In this document: in pieces, positions 1 through 5,078 of the stretch
Position numbering within the stretch: the stretch's first letter is position 1
Layout of the letters: each line of letters starts with the position of its first letter
From: Candidatus Omnitrophica bacterium UBA1562
GTDB lineage: Bacteria > Omnitrophota > Gorgyraeia > Gygaellales > Profunditerraquicolaceae
Assembly (NCBI GenBank): GCA_002322525.1
Contig: DCOU01000133.1
Location: 3,138-8,403 of the forward strand
Length of the DNA stretch: 5,266 bases
Direction of reading: 5' to 3'
Made by a program: the position numbers and the translations under genes
The notes under the pieces: generated by a model
Databases searched by the model: none
What the model saw: the letters and a program-made list of their open reading frames with translations, nothing else
What the model was told of the DNA's origin: nothing

Positions 1-682
1 GAAGAACCTTCAATATCTCTGGTTCCTTAGCCGTCTGCAGTCCTTTTATGATTCTACCCTGCCACTTTTTAGGAATCGAATTAAATACCCGTTTAATTAT
101 AGAAGATTCTCCCTTATCAATCAGTGATTTTAGGATTTCAATAGCGATATTTCTATCCTTGACTGCTTTATCTTGCTTAAATCTTCTCTGAAATATAATC
201 AGTTTATGCAAGGCAAAATTAGCCGGATGAGGCAAGGTTACATAGAAATCTTCTACTCTAACCTTAATCGTATTTGCGGACAAAAAATTAAGGAATCTTA
301 AAGCGACTGCATTCATACCTAATTTTGGCAAGTGGACTGGCTTATCCATGCCTTTGCCTTTCTCGGGAACTAAGAATTCGAGCAACAAATCAGGATGTTC
401 AAGCTTAATATATCCCTTATTTCCTTTGTAGACTATAACGAAACCGAGATCGCTAAGAAGCCCTGGCACATTAACCGCATCTTTTATGCTGGCAGGGTTA
501 TCAATTAAGAAATCTATGTCTCTGGTTTTTAGCGCTGTGCGATCCAGATATGGAGTGCCAGCGAAATACTCGTTATAAAAATAGGCGCTCCAGCTGCCGA
601 TAAGAATGAGATTCTTGAGTATTCCTACGCTGTTGAATCGCCTCAAAATCTCAAGACACAACTCATACTGCTTCTTTTCCAC
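1..682 (-). CDS. nucleotidyltransferase-fold protein, toxin-antitoxin-like partner (3' end outside the window)
   Basis: I read 227 uninterrupted codons from a GTG start to the left edge, so the C-terminus is missing. The start is chosen because the frame is closed by TAA at 697-695 and GTG at 682-680 is the first usable start. It has a purine-rich Shine-Dalgarno (AAAGAGGG, 696-689) 6 nt upstream. Residues 28-36 (IGSWSAYFY) form the Gly-Ser loop of the polymerase-beta/MNT nucleotidyltransferase fold. TRDIDFLI (53-60) supplies the Asp-x-Asp pair (D55, D57), and E102 in LLLEFLVPE is a plausible third carboxylate. The later LPHPANFALHKL segment (150-161) is typical of this group of stand-alone nucleotidyltransferases as I remember it. 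Such proteins transfer a nucleotide to protein or RNA, and several are toxins or antitoxins. The gene overlaps the upstream 104-codon gene by 20 nt, so translation is probably coupled. The fold is confident; target and toxin role are inferred. Confidence 0.85.
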   Translation of the reverse strand, partial: MEKKQYELCLEILRRFNSVGILKNLILIGSWSAYFYNEYFAGTPYLDRTALKTRDIDFLIDNPASIKDAVNVPGLLSDLGFVIVYKGNKGYIKLEHPDLLLEFLVPEKGKGMDKPVHLPKLGMNAVALRFLNFLSANTIKVRVEDFYVTLPHPANFALHKLIIFQRRFKQDKAVKDRNIAIEILKSLIDKGESSIIKRVFNSIPKKWQGRIIKGLQTAKEPEILKVL

Positions 683-977
683 GTAATGCCCTCTTTATGA
701 ACTTAATTTGATTTTTAACTTGCAAGAGCAGTTTCTTGTATTTGTTAAGCATTTTTCTTTGTTCGGCGTAAGCCTTCTTCACTTCCTCTGAGATGGGGCC
801 TTTGTATATAAACTTTACCTTTTTGCCCTGTCTTTTTACCAAATAATAGTAGTAGCGTTTACCTATCTTTTTTCGTATAAGGCAACCTTTAATTTTAGCA
901 ATCTCTCTTTGATAACTCTTCAACATATCACAAGAGTTTTCCAGTTCTTCTTTTAATACTCCTTTGATTACCCCCAT
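663..977 (-). CDS. small basic coiled-coil-like protein, putative antitoxin/regulator paired with a nucleotidyltransferase
   Basis: The gene encodes 104 residues, is very Lys/Arg-rich, and ends in TGA inside the next gene. ATG at 977-975 is supported by a strong Shine-Dalgarno (AAAGGAG, 991-985) 7 nt upstream. The sequence has an N-terminal helix (about 1-28), a central beta-like core, KGCLIRKKIGKRYYYYLVK (30-48) followed by KVKFIYKG (53-60), and a long C-terminal helix rich in Lys (about 63-100). I recognise the KGxIxxKxxGxxYYYL...KVKxxYxG pattern from uncharacterised small proteins encoded just before nucleotidyltransferase genes. I cannot name a Pfam family with certainty. A promoter and two large inverted repeats sit just upstream, so a DNA-binding, autoregulating antitoxin is a reasonable inference. 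Nothing in the protein proves DNA binding, and a structural or RNA-binding role is possible. Confidence 0.8.
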   Translation of the reverse strand: MGVIKGVLKEELENSCDMLKSYQREIAKIKGCLIRKKIGKRYYYYLVKRQGKKVKFIYKGPISEEVKKAYAEQRKMLNKYKKLLLQVKNQIKFIKRALRGKEAV

Positions 978-984
978 ATTGATT

Positions 985-991
985 CTCCTTT
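985..991 (-). promoter_or_regulatory. Shine-Dalgarno of the 104-codon gene
   Basis: The minus strand reads AAAGGAG with 7 nt to the ATG at 977. It is one of the two best ribosome-binding sites in the window. It abuts the first arm (990-1000) of the upstream inverted repeat, so a repressor bound there could also affect this site. Confidence 0.75.
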
Positions 992-1031
992 ACTAAACAT
1001 TTTACTAATTAAATTATACTTTGTTTGGTAA
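990..1031. promoter_or_regulatory. candidate operator 1: 42-bp inverted repeat, promoter-proximal
   Basis: The left arm TTACTAAACAT (990-1000) and right arm TTGTTTGGTAA (1021-1031) are inverted copies agreeing at 9 of 11 positions, with a 20-bp spacer. The element covers the -10 hexamer, the expected start site and part of the leader. The spacer begins with TTTACTAATT (1001-1010), which resembles the left arm and recurs in the second element. The geometry suits a dimeric or tetrameric repressor, most simply the 104-residue protein alone or in complex with its partner (inference). Confidence 0.65.
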
Positions 1032-1040
1032 GGATGTCAA
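1013..1040 (-). promoter_or_regulatory. sigma70-type promoter of the toxin-antitoxin-like operon
   Basis: On the minus strand a perfect TTGACA (-35, 1040-1035) is separated by 16 bp from a perfect TATAAT (-10, 1018-1013). Transcription should start near 1006, giving a leader of roughly 28 nt before the ATG at 977. Both hexamers match consensus exactly. It is the only strong promoter I could find, and it lies within a set of inverted repeats, which suggests tight repression. Confidence 0.85.
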
Positions 1041-1048
1041 GTTTTATC

Positions 1049-1090
1049 TTACCTAACAATTTTATTAATTTATCTACTTTTGTATGGTAA
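1049..1090. promoter_or_regulatory. candidate operator 2: 42-bp inverted repeat, promoter-distal
   Basis: The left arm TTACCTAACAA (1049-1059) and right arm TTGTATGGTAA (1080-1090) agree at 9 of 11 positions after inversion, again with exactly 20 bp between them. This is the same 11-20-11 architecture as the element at 990-1031, displaced by 59 bp and located just upstream of the -35. The spacer contains TTTATTAATT (1061-1070), matching the first spacer at 9 of 10 bases. The inner pair of arms (1021-1032 and 1048-1059) also forms an 11/12 inverted repeat enclosing the -35. Confidence 0.65.
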
Positions 1091-1132
1091 ATTCAACTAT
1101 TGAATCTACTAAAAACGGCAAAATTTTTTTAA

Positions 1133-1228
1133 AAGAATATTTTACCTGACAACGTGGGTCCATTCAGAGCTAGTACTTTAACCAGCCTTCTGTTGGATTT
1201 TTGTATGCGGAAAATCGGCGAAAATTGA
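1133..1228 (+). other. short plus-strand open stretch, possible transposase 3' remnant (low confidence)
   Basis: The plus strand is open from just after a TAA at 1130-1132 to the TGA at 1226-1228 and would encode a peptide ending in LDFCMRKIGEN. Its end runs directly into the dispersed repeat at 1208-1263. That arrangement would fit the 3' tail of a lost transposase gene joined to its terminal repeat. There is no start codon with a ribosome-binding site, it is too short to assign to a family, and it may be chance. Apart from this and the repeat, the gap 1092-1251 shows nothing else clear. Confidence 0.2.
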
Positions 1229-1263
1229 GGGACATTTCTATTTTTCAAAAATTAGCCATCCCC
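1208..1263. repeat. dispersed repeat copy 1, at the 3' end of the pRiA4b-like gene
   Basis: The copy starts with CGGAAAATCGGC (1208-1219) and continues GAGGGACATTTCTA, TTTTTCAAAAATTAG up to 1255. It is bounded by GGG at 1229 and CCCC at 1260-1263, making an imperfect palindrome around the TTTTTCAAAAA centre. It contains the TAA stop (1254-1252) of the neighbouring gene. It shares GACATTTCTA plus the core with copy 4 and the AAATCSG stretch with copies 3 and 4. It is probably a mobile-element end or REP-like sequence. Confidence 0.7.
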
Positions 1264-2076
1264 ATTTTTATTAATGGGAATCTGTGGCCATTTCTCTTCC
1301 TTGCATGGCGGATACTGCAGAGGCGCTTTGCCGATGCTTTCTAATATTACTGGCTTTAAATCCCATTTTTCTGCTTGCTTGATTTCCTCTAATTCCACGC
1401 TAAAATGCCAGCAATCGCCATAATCAAAAAGAAAATGCATTTTATCGCCTGGCTTCTTAAAGGCCTGAGAAATTTTTGTATTCTTAACGCCTTTGGCCCA
1501 AGGCCTTGAGCGTTCCTCGCCGAAATCCACAAACAACTCATACATCTTCTTTGAGTCATGGTATTTTTGAAAATTCTCGTAAAAACCAAAACAATGGTCA
1601 AATTGAAAGCCAAAGGCATTAACAATAACCTTGGCGAAATTGTAGAGTGTTTTTGTATGGGCAATCTGAATCTTACGTAAGACTTTATATTTATAATCTT
1701 CTACTCCGCCGCTTCCTAAAATCCAAACATTAAAAATATAGCATTTCAAAGCACACTGCGGTTTTGGTAATACGATTGTATGCTTCTGCGGCTTACCCAT
1801 ATTCTCTGAAAGCTTTAATAACCGCTCAATCTTATCGTTTAATTTATCCCATTTATCCTGCTTGCGTTCGGATTCTTCATCGTTAGCGCAATGGGCGATA
1901 TAGCCAGCAAGGTCATCCAGTTCATCATAGAGAAACTCAAGCCGGAACTTATCGCCTTCTTTAACGGCTTTTTCAAGATTCTTGTCGGCATCAGCGCCAT
2001 AAAGACAAACTTCTTCTAGAAGTTTGAATTCTCTCTTATCCACCAAAAATGCTATTTTGCGAATCGGCTCACCCAT
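1252..2076 (-). CDS. plasmid pRiA4b ORF-3-like protein (PRiA4_ORF3 / IS1096 TnpR-like domain)
   Basis: The gene encodes 274 residues. The C-terminal two thirds (about 110-258) carry the hallmarks of the pRiA4b ORF-3 family: a beta strand CYIFNVWILG, VLRKIQIAHTKTLYNFAKVIVNAFGF (132-157) matching the usual WRRIxVxxxxTLxxLHxxIQxAxGW, and FLFDYGDCWHFSVELEEI (215-232) matching the signature YxYDFGDxWxHxVxLE, then LQYPPC near the end. The N-terminal part (about 10-90) is a helical domain with LEFLYDELDDLAGYIAHCAN (47-66), which I have seen in longer members of the family. No enzymatic activity is established for the family; members are common on plasmids and near transposons. The start ATG lies 1 nt after the stop of the upstream gene, so the two are co-transcribed and probably translationally coupled. 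The last residues (KNGDG) and the stop are encoded by repeat copy 1, so the natural end may have been altered. Confidence 0.85.
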   Translation of the reverse strand: MGEPIRKIAFLVDKREFKLLEEVCLYGADADKNLEKAVKEGDKFRLEFLYDELDDLAGYIAHCANDEESERKQDKWDKLNDKIERLLKLSENMGKPQKHTIVLPKPQCALKCYIFNVWILGSGGVEDYKYKVLRKIQIAHTKTLYNFAKVIVNAFGFQFDHCFGFYENFQKYHDSKKMYELFVDFGEERSRPWAKGVKNTKISQAFKKPGDKMHFLFDYGDCWHFSVELEEIKQAEKWDLKPVILESIGKAPLQYPPCKEEKWPQIPINKNGDG

Positions 2077-2077
2077 A

Positions 2078-2791
2078 TTATTTAATGCCCTGTTCCAGGA
2101 TCTCTATTCTGCTGTAAATATTACTTAATAGCGCGATTAATTCTGCAATCTGGTTCTGATAACCGGCTAAAGTTGTCCTTATTTCGCGCAAGGCCCCAAC
2201 TGATTCGCTAATTGCTTTCTTGCAGATATCAAGCTGGGCTACCGCGTCGTTAAGAGAAATATCGCCTTCTATTGCAGGCTCATGGAATCCGCACAATGCC
2301 CTGTACAATTTTACCGGCAAAAGAGTATGATACCATGATACTATCTCAAATTCAGAAGCAACCCGGGAATCGGCTGATTTTTCTTTATAGAATGTTTCTT
2401 GCAATAATTTGTGTACTTTTTTATGATATGCTTGAGCAGTTTTATGCAATGGGTTATTTTCTATAAACTCTTCCTGCCGCTTTATCGCCTCTTGAATGCC
2501 ATCATCCAACCCATCAAATTCAATGCCATTTTCTTCTATGAACTTTTCCATATCTTCTTCAACTGCCTCATATTGCCGGCGCATTACCTCGGTAGTTATC
2601 TCGGGATCATTAGGCTCTTTTCCGTATGCGATACAGGTAAGTTTCCGCTCAAATTCATCCAAATAAAGACGGCAATGATTTTGCTTTTCGGCAATACAAC
2701 GTTCGCACCATCTGTCGCAGAAATTATATGGGGCTTCCTGCTCAAACTTTGCATTTTCTTTTCTTATTCTTCTTAATCTTTCGCTTTCCAT
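2078..2791 (-). CDS. conserved protein of unknown function with Cys-rich N-terminus and SWYH motif
   Basis: The gene encodes 237 residues, acidic and mostly helical. Near the N-terminus YNFCDRWCERC (22-32) with a further HC (39-40) gives C25-x3-C29-x2-C32-x7-C40, a plausible metal or Fe-S site. Residues 60-115 are strongly acidic and helical. FEIVSWYHTLLPVKLYRALCG (148-168) corresponds to a conserved segment I recall from uncharacterised bacterial proteins that also start with a CDRWCERC motif. The C-terminal 50 residues are likely coiled coil. No domain name can be given safely. It is followed after 1 nt by the pRiA4b ORF-3-like gene, so the two probably work together. No clear Shine-Dalgarno precedes ATG 2791; repeat copy 2 lies 30 nt upstream. 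The function is unknown; a regulatory or stress/mobile-element role is speculation. Confidence 0.8.
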   Translation of the reverse strand: MESERLRRIRKENAKFEQEAPYNFCDRWCERCIAEKQNHCRLYLDEFERKLTCIAYGKEPNDPEITTEVMRRQYEAVEEDMEKFIEENGIEFDGLDDGIQEAIKRQEEFIENNPLHKTAQAYHKKVHKLLQETFYKEKSADSRVASEFEIVSWYHTLLPVKLYRALCGFHEPAIEGDISLNDAVAQLDICKKAISESVGALREIRTTLAGYQNQIAELIALLSNIYSRIEILEQGIK

Positions 2792-2820
2792 GAGTTATTT
2801 TGCAATTGAAGTTATAACCG

Positions 2821-2846
2821 TTTCCATTTTTCAAAAATTGAGCACC
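2821..2846. repeat. dispersed repeat copy 2 (degenerate)
   Basis: It reads TTTCCATTTTTCAAAAATTG then AGCACC, sharing the ATTTTTCAAAAATT core with copies 1, 3 and 4 but diverged on both flanks. It lies 30 nt upstream of the Cys-rich/SWYH gene, in the same orientation as the other copies. Confidence 0.6.
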
Positions 2847-2865
2847 TTAAGCTTTAGTTTAGCAA

Positions 2866-2892
2866 AATACTTTACGCAAAGCGCAAAGTATT
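2866..2892. terminator. 12-bp hairpin between gene units, possible terminator
   Basis: The arms AATACTTTACGC (2866-2877) and GCGCAAAGTATT (2881-2892) pair at 11 of 12 positions around an AAA loop. On the minus strand the stem follows the end of the 89-codon gene by 22 nt and is followed by only a short T-rich stretch (TTTTGC including the stem end). It could therefore be a weak terminator or part of the repeat structure; it overlaps the half-copy of the dispersed repeat. Confidence 0.45.
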
Positions 2893-2910
2893 AGAAGCGG
2901 TCCTCATTAT
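2888..2910. repeat. right-half copy of the dispersed repeat
   Basis: GTATTAGAAGCGGTCCTC matches the right halves of copies 3 and 4 (ATTAGAAGCGGCC). Its downstream flank (ATTATTTATT) also resembles that of copy 3 (AATCATTTATT). The left half (TTTTTCAAAA) is absent and the hairpin at 2866-2892 sits in its place. It lies 5 nt past the stop of the truncated YiiX-like gene. Confidence 0.6.
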
Positions 2911-2914
2911 TTAT

Positions 2915-3184
2915 TTACAATTGAATTCCTACTTTTTGATTTCTACACTTCATCACCTTTATCTCACATCCTCTATCAATATATTCTTTTTGTAGGTTTA
3001 TAAGGCGCGACTGCGGGATATTCGCTTCGATGGCTGTATAGCCACCCAAACTACCGGCAACATGAGTCCATCTGGAACTGTCGCCATAGCCGGATTTGCG
3101 CTGGAGTTTTTCGATGACGAATTTATGGGTGGTAATTAATATAACATAGCCGATTTTGAGTTTATCGGGATCGAGAAAAGGCAT
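2915..3184 (-). CDS. YiiX/permuted NlpC-P60-like protein, apparently only the N-terminal half
   Basis: The gene encodes 89 residues. DPDKLKIGYVILITTH (5-20) corresponds to the LKxGDVILxR opening of the YiiX/permuted NlpC-P60 papain-like family. RWTHVAGSLGGYTAIEA (38-54) matches the WSHVAxYxGxGxVIEA segment, with the catalytic-type His at 41 and an acidic residue at E53. EYIDRGCEIKVMKCR (67-81) matches the following strand. Known members run to about 160-200 residues and carry the nucleophilic Cys in the second half; here the frame stops at TAA 2917-2915 and the repeat half-copy begins within a few bases. I therefore judge it truncated and probably inactive as a peptidase or amidase. It starts 2 nt after the membrane-protein gene, with no Shine-Dalgarno of its own, so translation should depend on coupling. 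No transmembrane segment or signal peptide is evident. Confidence 0.7.
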   Translation of the reverse strand: MPFLDPDKLKIGYVILITTHKFVIEKLQRKSGYGDSSRWTHVAGSLGGYTAIEANIPQSRLINLQKEYIDRGCEIKVMKCRNQKVGIQL

Positions 3185-3186
3185 GG

Positions 3187-4347
3187 TTAGGAAGGTTCTT
3201 TAAATATTCTTCCTTGTAGCCAGAGCCGACGCAAGATATAACCTGTAGCTATCAACATCACACCCAGAAGCAAAGAGCCGATGGCTGAGCCAACAGTAGC
3301 CCAAATTCTACTGAAAAATAGCGTATAAGACTCAATGATAAAAAAAGTTAAGCCAAAATTAAAAAACATCCTATCTTCTTTTGCCGCACCATAAAACATT
3401 GCCGCCAGCGAAGCACCAATAAACAAAATATTTGCTATCCATAATTCAATCGCCTTAGGCTCTATCAAATATCTCTCTTTAAATGTAATACCCCAGATAG
3501 ACATTATCCATAAGGCAAGATAAATAAACAACAATCCTGTCCATTCATAAGTCCTTCCAAACATAAATTTAAAATTATCTTCCCTCTCACGCACTTTTTC
3601 TATATGCCATAACCCAACGAATAACAAACATATACCAAAAATCAACTGAATAACCGGTAACTGTACACCAATTACATAACAGGCAAAATAGTATGCTGTA
3701 AACACTCCAATAGTATGCGCCAGAAATCCTATACCAAAAAGTAGAGCGATCTGATCCTGCATAAAATAGGCAATGGTAAAAAAGAATATCATTCCTAGGA
3801 AAGAAAAAAGTGGAAAAATAAAATCTCTACCCCAATAACTATAAGCATCAGGTGGATAAATCATCTGGTTAAATAAAGCCCATGCACAAGAAGCCAGAAT
3901 ATAGCCCATAGTAAAAGATGATGTTCCTAGACGAAGCTCTTTTTCTTGCAAGAAGCCAAGCTCAACAGTAGCCATATCAGATTTTCTTCTTAACCTCATT
4001 CCAAGCCAATGAAAAAGCCCCCATCCCAATAGACAAGCTATGCCACTTAATAATTCACGATAATATTTTGGTGAAATGAGCCTGGCTAGTACGATGATTG
4101 GCTTGACCAAATTATACAAAAGTTGACCTATAGCTTTTAAAATCTCTATATTTATTAACCTCAAGGTTGCCACAATACCAAAAAACAACCAAAAGACCCC
4201 AATTATAAATAGCACCCGTATCAATTTTAAGAACTGCCTATGGAATTCTACCTTCATATAATCAGAAATCTTTTTAACCTGTTCCTCTGTAATCAGACCC
4301 GCCTGCTGCCATTTTTTCAGATAGCGTATCAGGTTCTTAAATCTCAT
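3187..4347 (-). CDS. DUF2157-like polytopic membrane protein
   Basis: The gene encodes 386 residues. The cytoplasmic-looking N-terminus (about 1-40) contains LIRYLKKWQQAGLITEEQ (6-23), the LxxWxxxGLIxxxQ pattern of DUF2157 proteins. It is followed by about nine or ten hydrophobic segments, near 42-62, 99-117, 143-163, 176-195, 199-221, 224-246, 268-287, 300-320, 328-345 and 350-372. The C-terminal run FNFGLTFFIIESYTLFFSR (329-347), then a Gly-rich helix and ILRRLWLQGR, fits the DUF2157/DUF4401-type ending, with an aromatic-rich segment before the last helix. No transport substrate or enzymatic motif is visible, and the family's function is unknown. ATG 4347 is preceded by a strong Shine-Dalgarno (4359-4352). 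The gene leads a two-gene unit with the YiiX-like fragment. Repeat copy 3 lies 17 nt upstream of the start. Confidence 0.85.
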   Translation of the reverse strand: MRFKNLIRYLKKWQQAGLITEEQVKKISDYMKVEFHRQFLKLIRVLFIIGVFWLFFGIVATLRLINIEILKAIGQLLYNLVKPIIVLARLISPKYYRELLSGIACLLGWGLFHWLGMRLRRKSDMATVELGFLQEKELRLGTSSFTMGYILASCAWALFNQMIYPPDAYSYWGRDFIFPLFSFLGMIFFFTIAYFMQDQIALLFGIGFLAHTIGVFTAYYFACYVIGVQLPVIQLIFGICLLFVGLWHIEKVREREDNFKFMFGRTYEWTGLLFIYLALWIMSIWGITFKERYLIEPKAIELWIANILFIGASLAAMFYGAAKEDRMFFNFGLTFFIIESYTLFFSRIWATVGSAIGSLLLGVMLIATGYILRRLWLQGRIFKEPS

Positions 4348-4351
4348 TTTG

Positions 4352-4359
4352 TCCTCCTT
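4352..4359 (-). promoter_or_regulatory. Shine-Dalgarno of the membrane-protein gene
   Basis: The minus strand reads AAGGAGGA ending 4 nt before the ATG at 4347. This near-perfect site fixes the start codon. Confidence 0.8.
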
Positions 4360-4363
4360 CGAA

Positions 4364-4410
4364 CAGAAAATCCGGCCCGTTTGTATTTTTCAAAAATTAG
4401 AAGCGGCCCC
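4364..4410. repeat. dispersed repeat copy 3
   Basis: CAGAAAATCCGGCCC (4364-4378) is followed by TTGTATTTTTCAAAAATTAG and AAGCGGCCCC (ending 4410). It shares the left AAATCSG stretch with copies 1 and 4, the core with all copies, and the right AGAAGCGGCC with copy 4 and the half-copy at 2888. GGCCC occurs near both ends. Confidence 0.7.
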
Positions 4411-4459
4411 TAATCATTTATTGTTTTGCCTTTAGATAATCGTATTGTATTAAGCCCAA

Positions 4460-4639
4460 TTAGGAGGAATCTTCTCTCTTTGACTTAAAAGCCGCGCCTA
4501 TCCTTTCTTTTAGGTTCTTTGCCTTTCGCATTATTTCAATTAGTTCATCCTCTTTGTCAAGAGATAGGTCCTCCGGTCTTACTTGATAGGCTTTCACTAA
4601 ATTATCAATCACATTCTGCGCATGTTTTAAGGTTATACG
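4460..4639 (-). pseudogene. in-frame C-terminal continuation of the zinc-ribbon gene after a TAA codon
   Basis: Directly after the TAA (4642-4640) that ends the zinc-ribbon frame, the same frame is open for 59 sense codons and ends at TAA 4462-4460. The encoded segment begins RITLKHAQNVIDNLVKAYQV and continues with RPEDL and an acidic then basic helix (DKEDELIEIMRKAKNLKERI). It looks like real protein: amphipathic helices, balanced charge, no low-complexity bias. No ATG with a Shine-Dalgarno opens it; the first possible start is GTG at 4612-4610, without a ribosome-binding site. The simplest reading is that the ancestral protein had about 194 residues and a nonsense change split it. A separate small gene or stop-codon readthrough is possible. 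Confidence 0.5.
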
Positions 4640-5044
4640 TTACATATCCTGTTTGGTAATCTTTCTTGACTTAAGCTTTACCCTCGGACCTGCGTAAAAG
4701 CCCGATTCCTCCATTTCCTCGTCATCATCAAAATCCTGCTCTTTAAATTCCTCTATTTCTAATCGCTTATCCTTCTTTAAGCATCTTAAGAAATCATTAT
4801 AATCAGGTAACTTATAGCCTTGAGAGCTTAATTCCTCCCAAATCTTCTTAACCGGAACATAGAAATCCTCTGCCTTTTCTAACATAGAGATTATGACTTC
4901 TTGAGCTTCTTTACTTATCATTTTATCTATAGGAACCTTGGTCTTTAAATCAATAATATTTCCACAATCACATCTAACTGTCCTTCCAAATTCAAAGAGG
5001 GTTATATCGTATTGTCTTCCACAGGTCTTACAAACGATAGCCAT
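4640..5044 (-). CDS. zinc-ribbon protein with a wing-helix-like C-terminal part, possibly truncated by a nonsense codon
   Basis: The gene encodes 134 residues. The N-terminus has a CxxC...CxC zinc ribbon: C5 and C8 in VCKTCGRQYD, and C25 and C27 in VRCDCGNIIDL. Residues 44-97 (about ISKEAQEVIISMLEKA to DKRLEIEEF) are predicted helical and could form a small winged-helix-like unit; this is inferred from pattern only. A highly acidic run DFDDDEEMEE (104-113) is followed by SGFYAGPRVKLKSRKITKQ (114-132), a basic tail. The combination suggests nucleic-acid binding or a transcription-related role, but I do not recognise a named family. ATG 5044 has only a weak purine stretch (AAAGAAAG) upstream, and repeat copy 4 lies 35 nt upstream. 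The frame continues after the TAA stop for 59 codons, so this may be the N-terminal two thirds of a longer protein. Confidence 0.75.
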   Translation of the reverse strand: MAIVCKTCGRQYDITLFEFGRTVRCDCGNIIDLKTKVPIDKMISKEAQEVIISMLEKAEDFYVPVKKIWEELSSQGYKLPDYNDFLRCLKKDKRLEIEEFKEQDFDDDEEMEESGFYAGPRVKLKSRKITKQDM

Positions 5045-5078
5045 TTATCAATTCTTTCTTTAGGCAAACAGCCGGCCA

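Noticed and set aside
1389..1664. 91-codon open frame within the pRiA4b ORF-3-like gene
   Set aside because: It lies in another frame of a gene with clear family motifs, and its product has no recognisable features.
2272..2776. Plus-strand open frames (64 and 121 codons) opposite the SWYH gene
   Set aside because: Both are antisense to a well-supported minus-strand gene. Their products are hydrophobic in the way expected from reading acidic helices backwards, and no ribosome-binding site or known motif is seen.
2800..2846. Promoter within repeat copy 2 (TTGAAA with TTATAA)
   Set aside because: Spacing between the hexamer-like elements is about 11 bp, too short for a sigma70 promoter, and the other repeat copies lack a -10 element.
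2866..3184. Frameshift joining the YiiX-like fragment to a downstream second half
   Set aside because: The sequence after the stop is repeat and hairpin. No other frame there encodes a plausible continuation before the next gene unit begins.
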